Part shown: one piece after another, positions 1-6,989 of the stretch
How positions within the stretch are numbered: the stretch's first letter is position 1
How the letters are laid out: the number at the start of each line of letters is the position of its first letter
Assembly (NCBI RefSeq): GCF_900637195.1
Contig: NZ_LR134356.1
Location: 5,971,585 to 6,035,584 of the forward strand
DNA: 64,000 bases
Direction: 5' to 3'
Source: Mycolicibacterium aurum
Lineage (GTDB): Bacteria > Actinomycetota > Actinomycetes > Mycobacteriales > Mycobacteriaceae
Made by a program: the position numbers and the translations under genes
The notes under the pieces: model-generated
The model's database searches: none
What the model saw: the letters and a program-made list of their open reading frames with translations, nothing else
What the model was told of the DNA's origin: nothing

Positions 1-1
1 G

Positions 2-598
2 GTCAACAACGCCGGACGCGGTTGGTACGGATCGATCGAAGGAATGGACGAGTCCTCGTTGCGGGCGATGTTCGAGCTGAACTTCTTCGCCGTGCTGTCG
101 GTGACCCGTGCGGTGCTGCCGGGAATGCGCGCCCGCGGGAACGGGTGGATCGTCAACGTGTCGTCGGTGGCGGGGCTGGTTTCGGCGCCCGGATTCGGCT
201 TCTACAGCGCGACGAAGTACGCCATCGAGGCGATCACCGATGCCCTGCGCGACGAGGTGGCCGCTCAGGGCATCTCCGTCTTGACAGTCGAACCAGGTGC
301 GTTCCGCACCAACGCCTACGCCGGCTTCGCGAACGAGCCCGTCGAGGAGGCGATTCCGCAGTACCACGACATGCTGGAGCAGGTCCGCGCCGCCTTCGTC
401 GAGATGGACGGCACGCAACCCGGCGATCCGCACCGCGGTGCCCGTGCGGTGATCGCAGCGATGGCTCAAGATCCGCCTCCGCGCCGCCTGGTCCTGGGTA
501 ATAGCGGCTACGACGCTGTCACCGATGCGCTGCAGCAGACCCTCGCCGACATCCAGAGGAACGAAACTCTATCTCGCAGTGCGGATTTCCCCGCCTGA
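2..598 (+). CDS. SDR family oxidoreductase, 3' part
   Basis: The reading frame is open from the window edge, so the gene starts outside the window and the nucleotide-binding TGxxxGIG part is missing. What remains begins with the NNAG motif of classical short-chain dehydrogenases, followed by a Ser of the active site (VNVSS) and the catalytic pair YSATK. It then runs into the typical PGAFRTN segment after the active site. The substrate cannot be told. The stop is TGA at 596-598. No partner gene is visible to the right on the same strand within 240 bp. Confidence 0.85.
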   Translation, partial: VNNAGRGWYGSIEGMDESSLRAMFELNFFAVLSVTRAVLPGMRARGNGWIVNVSSVAGLVSAPGFGFYSATKYAIEAITDALRDEVAAQGISVLTVEPGAFRTNAYAGFANEPVEEAIPQYHDMLEQVRAAFVEMDGTQPGDPHRGARAVIAAMAQDPPPRRLVLGNSGYDAVTDALQQTLADIQRNETLSRSADFPA

Positions 599-825
599 AT
601 GTGCTGACCGCAGGACGGTAGGTCGGTGACTAGGTGCTTACATCAACTAGTGTGCGCCGCTGTTGGCTGAACTCGAGCAATGGCCAGTCGGACACGCAGT
701 GACAATCCCATTCCAGCCGCACTGAGAACCCGACACAACCCTCCGGCCCGCTCGCGCCTCGCTGCCGCCTTGGTCTCCGGCAGGCCGCACCCGCTCACTT
801 GGCGGCTTCGGCATTCTGCAAGGTC

Positions 826-831
826 TAGCGT
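826..831 (+). promoter_or_regulatory. -10 element (TAGCGT) of a leaderless start
   Basis: TAGCGT fits the mycobacterial TANNNT -10 pattern and ends 6 nt before the ATG at 838. The transcript would then begin at or next to the start codon. Confidence 0.4.
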
Positions 832-837
832 GGGCGC

Positions 838-1206
838 ATGGGTTTGTTCAGCCATGAAGAGTTCCGCGACCCGGACGAGGGCGTTGCTAGCGGCGCTAGT
901 GGTGGGGCCGTTGAGAGGGCTCGCGGTGCTGATGTTGACGAATTCGGGTCAGATCATCCGGTGGTCGTTGGTCCGGGGTTACCGCCCGAGGATGGTTCTT
1001 GCGGTCAGTTCGCCGTGCAGTTTCACGTGTCGACGTCAATGCTGGTCGGGTTGACACGTATTGCTCGTATGCGCGGGGTGAGCGTGCCGGAGGTGTGCCG
1101 GCAGGTTGTCGGTGTGTTTGTCGCCCAGCAGGAGGGCGAATTGGGTGCGTTGCTCGCTGCTGAGGCCGAAGTGGCGGACTACCGGCCGAGTTTGGGTGAC
1201 GCGTAG
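838..1206 (+). CDS. small conserved-looking hypothetical protein
   Basis: I do not recognise this 122-residue protein. The first half is acidic and low in structure. The second half (about residues 60-105) is a compact helical stretch containing STSMLVGLTRIARMRG and VPEVCRQVVGVFV, which looks like a small DNA-binding or ribbon-helix-helix type fold, though this is inference only. A TAGCGT -10 element sits 6 nt before the ATG, which supports a real leaderless gene. The competing open frames over the same bases are arginine-rich and look like shadows. It converges on dnaB, with 240 bp between the two stops. Confidence 0.45.
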   Translation: MGLFSHEEFRDPDEGVASGASGGAVERARGADVDEFGSDHPVVVGPGLPPEDGSCGQFAVQFHVSTSMLVGLTRIARMRGVSVPEVCRQVVGVFVAQQEGELGALLAAEAEVADYRPSLGDA

Positions 1207-1372
1207 GCGCACCCCGCTGGGGTAGATCACTCGGTCAGTGTCGTCGGCCGCCACTTGGACCGGCGTGGGTCCGAAAGACCCGGCACGCGGCTTCCGTGGG
1301 AGTGGTCCATTTCGGCGCTGACCAGAGGCCGGCCTCCAGTGCTACCGCTGGCTCGATGGGCGGAATCTCTCC

Positions 1373-1405
1373 GACATGTCCATCTGGACATCAGACGGAC
1401 ATGTC
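1373..1405. repeat. nested inverted repeats between a small gene and dnaB
   Basis: ATGTCCATCTGGACAT (1376-1391) is an inverted repeat with 7-bp arms. It overlaps a larger pair, GACATGTCC (1373-1381) and GGACATGTC (1397-1405), in which each half contains the 8-bp palindrome GACATGTC. The element lies 42 bp past the dnaB stop on the minus strand. It could be an operator or a hairpin that stops transcription. There is no T-tract, so a simple intrinsic terminator is not favoured. Confidence 0.45.
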
Positions 1406-1446
1406 ATTTGAGAATTTGGACTTCAAACTTGAAAGGCCACAACCCC

Positions 1447-4074
1447 CTACTGCGTCCTTGGCATGTTCGCGAACCTCGACAGGTGCAGCTGGTTGGTGAC
1501 GGTGACCGTTCTGGTCGGGCCGTTACGGTGTTTGGCCACAATGAGATCCGCCTCGCCGCCGCGGGGGTCGTCGCTGTCGAACGCGTCCGGGCGGTGCAGC
1601 AGGATCACCATGTCGGCGTCCTGCTCGATTGAGCCGGACTCACGTAGATCGGCGAGCATCGGCTTCTTGTCGGTGCGCTGTTCCGGACCGCGGTTGAGCT
1701 GACTCATCGCGATCACCGGCACCTGCAGCTCCTTGGCCAGAAGCTTGAGCTGCCTGGAGAATTCCGAGACTTCCTGCTGGCGTGACTCGACCTTCTTACC
1801 CGACGTCATCAGCTGGAGGTAGTCGATGACGATCAACCGAAGGCCAGCCTTCTGACTGAGCCGGCGCGCCTTCGCGCGAATCTCCATCATCGTCAGGTTC
1901 GGCGAATCGTCGATATAGAGCGGCGCTTCGCTGATCTCGCTCATCCGGCGGGCCAGGCGCGTCCAGTCGTCGTCGCTCATCCGACCCGACCGCATGTCGG
2001 CAAGCTTGATCTTCGCCTCCGCCGACAGCAGACGCATGACGATCTCGGTCTTGCTCATTTCCAGGGAGAACACGACGCTGGCCATCTGATGCTTGATCGA
2101 GCACGAGCGCAGGAAGTCCAGGCCCAGCGTGGAGTTGTGCGTCGGCACCATCGATCGACCGGCCAGGTACATGTGATCGTCATTGTCGACTTCTACGCAC
2201 CGCACAGGCACGCTCGGCACCGGACGCACGTCGACGATGAACCGCGAGTTCGACCGCACCGCGCTGGCAGCACGTCGTTCCTTGTGCAGCAGGTCTTTAC
2301 GGTGCAATCCGAAGACCGAGTCGGCCGCCGAGAAATTGACCAGGTAGGCCGTCGAGGATGCTTCTGTACGACCCTTTACCGCCTTGGTGGCCATCTGGCA
2401 GCGGTAACCCAGCGAGACGACCAACTCCGCAACGTCGGTCGCCAGGCGCTCATCGGTGACGCAGAACTGCACCGCACCGCCGTTGGTCACCGTGCCGTCC
2501 GTGTCGAGCAAGCCCGCGAGCAACGCCCGCCGCTGCGCCTCGGAGGCGCGCAGATACTGCATCGGGATGTGCTTCTGTCCGAGCACGCCGAGCGTCCGCA
2601 GCCGTGCCTGAACAGTACCCACCGCGTTGCGGCAACCTTGGCACATCCTGAGGCCACACGACGGTCCGCCGCATCGCGAACACGTCGGCGCCGCAACGGG
2701 TTCTGACACGAAGCGAGCACGTCCCCCGCACGAGCGTCCACACGTACGAACTTGGCTCGTCTGCGGCACGAACGCAGTACCGCACACGACGCACTCTCGC
2801 GAGGCGACCGGCTCGGCCGGTGCCCACTGCAGTCCGTATCGCATCGGCGCGCTGGGCGCTGGGACGGTGACCAACCCTTCCGCCTCGATCCGCATCAGGA
2901 TCTCGGGGTCAACCGTGGTGATCTGCGCGGCCGTCGAGGTGCCGTCCCCCAGCCAGGCCCCCAGCGTGTACGGCGGCACGAGTAGGTCGGCGTCCTCGCC
3001 CTGCAGCGGCGCGGTGTTGACGACCGAGTGGTTGAGCCGGCGATCCGCCGTCGGGCACCGCAAGGTCTCCGCGATCTCGCGTGTGGTCCGCACCGCGGCG
3101 GACACCTGGCCCGCGGATCGACGGGACGCACGGGTGTCGGTCAACCACTGGTGCTGCTCGTCGGCGACCAGAACTGTGCCATCCGAGAATTCGACCTCGT
3201 AGCAAGGCCGCCCGAGCATGACCTCGGTGGCAGCCACCACCCGCGTCGGCCGGCCGTCCGCGCCGATCAGCTGTTCGCCGACGGCGACGTCGGCCATCGT
3301 CGTCCACCCGGTCGGTGTCGGCAGCAGCGTATCGATCTTCAGCGCCTTCCCCATACCGGGACGCGCGGCGATGACGATCATCTGGCCGGCGTGCAGCCCG
3401 TTGGTCAGCTCGTCGAGGTCGTGGAAACCGGTGGGCACGCCTTTCGAGATGCCGCCCGACGACGCGATCGAGTCGATCTCGTCCATGGTGGGCTGCAGCA
3501 GCTCCTCCAGGACGACGAAATCTTCGGAGGCCCGCCGCTCGGTGACGTCGTAGATCTCGGCCTGCGCGCGGTCCACGACGTCGTTGACGTCGGCTCCGTC
3601 GGCGCCTGCGTACCCGTACTGCACCACCCGGGTGCCCGCCTCCACGAGGCGGCGCAGCAGCGACTTCTCGGCCACGATCTCGGCGTAATAGCCGGCATTG
3701 GCTGCGGTCGGCACCGTCGAGATGAGCGTGTGCAGATACGGCGCCCCGCCGACGCGGCGCAGCAGCCCGCGCCGGTCCAGTTCAGCGGCGACGGTGACGG
3801 CGTCGGCCGGCTCCCCGCGGCTGTACAGATCCAGGACGGCGTCGTAGACGAGTTGGTTTCCGGGCCGGTAGAAGTCGCCGGGCCGCAGCCGTTCCAGGAC
3901 GTCGGCGATCGCATCCTTGCTCAGCAGCATGCCGCCCAGCACCGCCTGCTCGGCGGCGAGATCCTGCGGGGGCTGGCGCCCGAAATCCTCGCTGGGGGGC
4001 GGCTCAGCCTGCCGGGAATCCCTACGGTCTCCGGGACGACCCAAGTCATCTACCACGGCCACGCCGAGACCCAC
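1447..4074 (-). CDS. dnaB: replicative DNA helicase DnaB with intein
   Basis: DnaB is the hexameric helicase that opens the replication fork. The precursor has 875 residues. Residues 1-243 hold the N-terminal domain (AAEQAVLGGMLL) and the start of the RecA-like core up to Walker A (RPGMGK). Residues 244-647 are an intein. The core resumes at Ser648 (STLGLDFLRS), followed by DYLQLM (Walker B region) and SQLNRGPEQR. The spliced helicase would have 471 residues, close to the normal length. The start shown is GTG at 4074. A second in-frame GTG at 4062 would give MAVVDDLG, which matches the start known for M. tuberculosis DnaB and may be the true one. The gene lies downstream of the rplI operon but is separated from it by 485 bp and a hairpin. 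Confidence 0.97.
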   Translation of the reverse strand: MGLGVAVVDDLGRPGDRRDSRQAEPPPSEDFGRQPPQDLAAEQAVLGGMLLSKDAIADVLERLRPGDFYRPGNQLVYDAVLDLYSRGEPADAVTVAAELDRRGLLRRVGGAPYLHTLISTVPTAANAGYYAEIVAEKSLLRRLVEAGTRVVQYGYAGADGADVNDVVDRAQAEIYDVTERRASEDFVVLEELLQPTMDEIDSIASSGGISKGVPTGFHDLDELTNGLHAGQMIVIAARPGMGKALKIDTLLPTPTGWTTMADVAVGEQLIGADGRPTRVVAATEVMLGRPCYEVEFSDGTVLVADEQHQWLTDTRASRRSAGQVSAAVRTTREIAETLRCPTADRRLNHSVVNTAPLQGEDADLLVPPYTLGAWLGDGTSTAAQITTVDPEILMRIEAEGLVTVPAPSAPMRYGLQWAPAEPVASRECVVCGTAFVPQTSQVRTCGRSCGGRARFVSEPVAAPTCSRCGGPSCGLRMCQGCRNAVGTVQARLRTLGVLGQKHIPMQYLRASEAQRRALLAGLLDTDGTVTNGGAVQFCVTDERLATDVAELVVSLGYRCQMATKAVKGRTEASSTAYLVNFSAADSVFGLHRKDLLHKERRAASAVRSNSRFIVDVRPVPSVPVRCVEVDNDDHMYLAGRSMVPTHNSTLGLDFLRSCSIKHQMASVVFSLEMSKTEIVMRLLSAEAKIKLADMRSGRMSDDDWTRLARRMSEISEAPLYIDDSPNLTMMEIRAKARRLSQKAGLRLIVIDYLQLMTSGKKVESRQQEVSEFSRQLKLLAKELQVPVIAMSQLNRGPEQRTDKKPMLADLRESGSIEQDADMVILLHRPDAFDSDDPRGGEADLIVAKHRNGPTRTVTVTNQLHLSRFANMPRTQ
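2134..3345 (-). other. class 3 intein in the DnaB Walker A motif, with LAGLIDADG domain
   Basis: The intein covers DnaB residues 244-647 (404 aa), between Lys243 and Ser648 of the Walker A GMGK|S. Its first residue is Ala, not Cys or Ser, so ordinary N-terminal acyl shift is impossible. It carries the class 3 marks: Trp310 in block B (HQWLT), Cys626 in block F (VRCVEVDNDD) and Thr645 in block G (VPTHN), the WCT triad in which the block F Cys starts splicing. The terminal Asn647 precedes Ser+1. Two endonuclease motifs, LGAWLGDGT (371-379) and LLAGLLDTDG (518-527), mark a LAGLIDADG homing endonuclease. Between them lie nine cysteines: C428, C431, C445, C449, C465, C468, C473, C478 and C481. Confidence 0.95.
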
Positions 4075-4218
4075 CCCCTGTATATCGCGATCGAACGCAC
4101 ATTCGACAACGGCATGTCGCGACTGTAGATCCGGCCTCTGACAACTCGCTCGTTGGCGGCCGCACTGCTGCCGCGACGGCCAACGCTAGACGTTGCTGGC
4201 GGTAGCGCAACCGCCCGC

Positions 4219-4359
4219 TGTGGATGAGCCTGTGGATGGCGTGTGCATAGGTCTGGTGGACCATGTTGAGGGGTTGGGGAGAACCTGTTGATAACCATCG
4301 ATGTTGACCCTGTTTTCCCTGATGGAGGCAGGGTAGGCCGGTGGATCTTCTGTGGATGG
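4219..4359. promoter_or_regulatory. cluster of DnaA-box-like sequences upstream of dnaB
   Basis: TGTGGATGA (4219-4227), TGTGGATGG (4231-4239) and TGTGGATGG (4351-4359) are one or two mismatches from TGTGGATAA, the complement of the DnaA box TTATCCACA. The first two are 12 bp apart and the third is 120 bp further on. The rest of the 485-bp gap between dnaB and rplI holds only a terminator hairpin and no credible gene. The sites would allow DnaA to act on dnaB transcription; this is inference. Confidence 0.4.
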
Positions 4360-4493
4360 GAAATTCGTCGGCGTGTCGTGTCCGGTTTCCGACTCGGGCG
4401 TGTTGTGTTGCGCCTCGGCGCCGCGCAGGTTAACAGCCGGTTAGGTTCGCTGTGTTCGCTTTGCGGCGAATGGTTCGCTACCAGAAGACAGCA

Positions 4494-4532
4494 ACGACCG
4501 GGCGAGACCCCTAGAGGTCGTCGCCCGGTCGT
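4494..4532 (-). terminator. hairpin terminator of the rpsF-ssb-rpsR-rplI operon
   Basis: A 12-bp perfect stem (ACGACCGGGCGA with TCGCCCGGTCGT) continues through a single bulged base into four more pairs, closed by a CCTAGA-type loop. It begins 28 nt after the rplI stop. The tail after the stem on the minus strand (TTGCTGTC) is only weakly T-rich, as is usual in mycobacteria. Confidence 0.8.
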
Positions 4533-4559
4533 GTGAGTACTGCTGTGTCCGGCGCGCGG

Positions 4560-5015
4560 CTACTTCGCGACGACGTTGACCGACACCGTGGCGTTCACGT
4601 CGGGATGCAAACGCACCGTGACGGGATGCGTGCCCAGCGCCTTGATGTGCGCCTTGGGCAAGCTGACCGTCCGCTTGTCCAGGTTCGGGCCGCCGGCCTT
4701 CTTGATGGCGTTGACGACGTCGGCCGCCGTCACGGAACCGAACAGCTTGCCGGAGTCGCCCGCGGCCTTGACGGCCACGTCGACGTCGCCGAGACCCTCG
4801 ATGGCGGTCTTCAGCTCGTTGGCGTGCTCAAGACCCTTGACGCTCTTGAGCTCCTGAGCGCGGCGGATTTCCTCCGCCTGGCGCTCCGCGCCGCGGGTGG
4901 CCACGATCGCCAGTCCACGGGGCAGCAGGTAGTTACGGCCGTAGCCGTCCTTGACCTCGACGGCGTCACCGGGTACGCCGAGGTGCTCGACCTCAGCGGT
5001 CAGAATGAGTTTCAT
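4560..5015 (-). CDS. rplI: 50S ribosomal protein L9
   Basis: L9 binds 23S rRNA at the base of the L1 stalk and helps keep the reading frame. The 151-residue protein has the classic N-terminal domain (MKLILTAEVEHLG, then GDAVEVKDGYGRNYLLPRGLA) and a long connecting helix before the C-terminal domain (HPDVNATVSVNV). The length is normal. The ATG at 5015 lies 18 bp after the rpsR stop, so it is the last gene of the rpsF-ssb-rpsR-rplI operon, and a strong hairpin follows. Confidence 0.98.
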   Translation of the reverse strand: MKLILTAEVEHLGVPGDAVEVKDGYGRNYLLPRGLAIVATRGAERQAEEIRRAQELKSVKGLEHANELKTAIEGLGDVDVAVKAAGDSGKLFGSVTAADVVNAIKKAGGPNLDKRTVSLPKAHIKALGTHPVTVRLHPDVNATVSVNVVAK

Positions 5016-5033
5016 TGTTCGTTCCTGTCCTGA

Positions 5034-5300
5034 CTATCGCGTCGCCGAGCTGAACGGCAGCAACGCGACCTCGCGAGCGTTCTTCACCGCGATGGCGATG
5101 TCACGCTGGTGCTGCACGCAGTTGCCGGTGACGCGGCGGGCGCGGATCTTGCCGCGCTCGCTGATGTAGGTACGCAGCAGCTGCGTGTCCTTGTAATCGA
5201 TGTCCTGGTTCTTGCCCTTCTTCGAGCAGAACACGCACTTGCGGGTTTTGACCGGCTTCTCGGGAGCCGGACGCCTCTTCGTGGAGGAGGACTTGGCCAT
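5034..5300 (-). CDS. rpsR: 30S ribosomal protein S18, zinc-binding (C+) form
   Basis: S18 sits on the platform of the small subunit next to S6. The 88-residue protein keeps the cysteines RKCVFCSKKG and GNCVQHQ expected of the zinc-binding form. Mycobacteria usually carry a second, cysteine-free S18 used under zinc limitation; this copy, in the housekeeping operon with ssb, is the C+ form. The N-terminal 20 residues are basic and low in complexity. The spacing to ssb (34 bp) and rplI (18 bp) indicates co-transcription. Confidence 0.97.
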   Translation of the reverse strand: MAKSSSTKRRPAPEKPVKTRKCVFCSKKGKNQDIDYKDTQLLRTYISERGKIRARRVTGNCVQHQRDIAIAVKNAREVALLPFSSATR

Positions 5301-5334
5301 GTCTATCTCTTTCTACAAATGAAAAATGGGTTGA

Positions 5335-5844
5335 TCAGAAGGGCGGTTCGTCGTCGGCGCCACCGAACGAGCCCGACGCGGGCGCACTGCCCCACGGGTC
5401 GTCCTTGGGGGCCTCCGACTGACGCGAGCTCGCGCCCCCGCCTCCGCCGCCGAATCCGCCGCCACCACCGCCGCCGCTGCGGCTGGCCTTGTTGACCTTG
5501 GCCGTCGCGTACTTGAGCGACGGGCCGATCTCGTCGACCTCGAGCTCCATAACCGTGCGCTTCTCACCCTCACGGGTTTCGAACGACCGCTGCTTCAGAC
5601 GGCCGCTGACGATCACCCGCGATCCGCGGACGAGGCTCTCGGCGACGTTCTCGGCAGCTTCGCGCCAGATGTTGCAGCGGAGGAACAGCGCTTCGCCGTC
5701 CTTCCACTCATTGGTCTGACGGTCGAACATGCGGGGCGTCGACGCGACCGTGAAGTTCGCGACGGCCGCGCCCGACGGCGTGAACCGCAGTTCGGGGTCG
5801 GCGGTCAAGTTTCCAATGACCGTGATGACGGTGTCACCAGCCAC
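5335..5844 (-). CDS. ssb: single-stranded DNA-binding protein
   Basis: SSB coats single-stranded DNA during replication and repair. The 169-residue protein has an N-terminal OB fold (residues 1-110: DTVITVIGNLTADPELRFTPSG), then a glycine-rich linker with runs of Gly and Ser, and the acidic tail DDEPPF that docks partner proteins. It starts with GTG (MAGDTVITV), preceded by a good ribosome site (CAGGAGGACCAC). It lies between rpsF and rpsR in the conserved ribosomal operon. Confidence 0.98.
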   Translation of the reverse strand: MAGDTVITVIGNLTADPELRFTPSGAAVANFTVASTPRMFDRQTNEWKDGEALFLRCNIWREAAENVAESLVRGSRVIVSGRLKQRSFETREGEKRTVMELEVDEIGPSLKYATAKVNKASRSGGGGGGGFGGGGGGASSRQSEAPKDDPWGSAPASGSFGGADDEPPF

Positions 5845-5944
5845 GTGGTCCTCCTGAGTTGTGTTGGTCTGCGCAGTGCGCGTCGGAAAGAGCTCGCAGG
5901 CGAGCCTACGGAACAGCCCCGACGTGCACAGGAGGTCAAGCTTC

Positions 5945-6235
5945 TTAGTGCTTGTCCGTCCGCATGACCTTGGTCCGCAGCACGGACTCGTTCAGGTTGA
6001 GCTGGCGATCCAGCTCGGACACGGTGGCCGGTTCGGCCTTCACATCGACGATCGCGTAGATGCCCTCGGCATGCTTGGCGATCTCGTACGCCAGCCGGCG
6101 TCGTCCCCAGATGTCAACCTTGTCGACACTGCCGCCGTCCTTGCGGATGACGTTCAGAAACGTCTCCAACGACGGAGCAACAGTACGTTCGTCGAGAGTG
6201 GGGTCGAGAATGACCATGATTTCGTATGGACGCAT
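5945..6235 (-). CDS. rpsF: 30S ribosomal protein S6
   Basis: S6 pairs with S18 on the small-subunit platform. The chosen ATG at 6235 gives MRPYEIMVILDP and 96 residues, the usual mycobacterial length, and follows a GGAGGTGATGG ribosome site. The frame stays open 12 codons further upstream, but that extension lacks family similarity. It is the first gene of the rpsF-ssb-rpsR-rplI operon, and the promoter must lie in the 187 bp shared with the divergent gene at 6423. Confidence 0.97.
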   Translation of the reverse strand: MRPYEIMVILDPTLDERTVAPSLETFLNVIRKDGGSVDKVDIWGRRRLAYEIAKHAEGIYAIVDVKAEPATVSELDRQLNLNESVLRTKVMRTDKH

Positions 6236-6422
6236 AAGGAACCCATCACCTCCTCTGGTCTGGTCGGCCACGGCGTGTCCGTGGCAGGAGGGTCGCCTGC
6301 GTCGGCAACCTGCCCAGGCTACAGGGACCGGTCCTGATCTGCGAAATCGTCAGACCGCGACGCCGCCGTGGACCGCTAGGCTTGGTGCTTCACCGTCACC
6401 CACGTCGTGCGAGAGGGGTTGG

Positions 6423-6989
6423 ATGAACCATCCGCACGGGCCCTCCGGGGACGGCTCCCCCGACCAGCAGCCCCGGCCGGGTTTCGCGACCTACCACTTC
6501 CCCCAGCCGGTCCCGCAGCCGCCGCCCAGCGGTGTCACCGGGATCATGGCGGTCGCCTTCGCCGGACTCGTCGCCGTCGCATGCCTGGGTGTCAGTCTTC
6601 TCGCCTTCCTCGGTCTGTTCGGCGTCAGCCTGCTCGACACCGACTCGAGAGTCCAGACCTCCGTCGGCATTTCCGGCTCGGTACTGCCCGTGCTGATCCT
6701 CGGAATCCTGCTGACCTTCGTGGCCGGGCTCCTTCTGGCCGCCGGAACCGTGAAACTTGCGCAGCGCAAGATGGCAGGTCGCCGTCTTGTCGTGGGTGGA
6801 TGCGGGGTCACGATCGCGGCCAACCTCCTCAGCCTCGGGTACGCCGCGTCGGCGACGGGCCCTTACATCAGCGGCGCAACATTCGCGCTCCTGGGCCTCA
6901 TCTTCCCGATGGCGACGCTGGTGCTGGTGCTGGTGCCGTCCACCACCGCCTGGATCACCGCCAAACGTAAACCGACCAGCGCCTACTGA
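6423..6989 (+). CDS. membrane protein with proline-rich N-terminus
   Basis: I do not recognise a named family in this 188-residue protein. Residues 1-38 are proline- and glycine-rich and probably cytoplasmic (QPRPGFATYHFPQP). Four hydrophobic segments follow at about 39-68, 79-108, 121-142 and 146-176, ending in a basic tail (AKRKPT). The ATG is 4 nt after a GAGAGGGG ribosome site. The gene is divergent from rpsF and converges on the glycosyltransferase gene, whose 3' end overlaps its last 7 bp. It may be a small stress or envelope membrane protein; no function is assigned. Confidence 0.7.
   Translation: MNHPHGPSGDGSPDQQPRPGFATYHFPQPVPQPPPSGVTGIMAVAFAGLVAVACLGVSLLAFLGLFGVSLLDTDSRVQTSVGISGSVLPVLILGILLTFVAGLLLAAGTVKLAQRKMAGRRLVVGGCGVTIAANLLSLGYAASATGPYISGATFALLGLIFPMATLVLVLVPSTTAWITAKRKPTSAY

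Noticed and set aside
1012..1035. Possible parS half-site (TTTCACGTG) in the small gene at 838
   Set aside because: Only one arm matches; the other half reads TCGACG, so the palindrome is broken.
2134..3345. Interruption of dnaB considered as a mobile element or pseudogene
   Set aside because: The frame is open throughout and intein splice blocks are complete at both ends.
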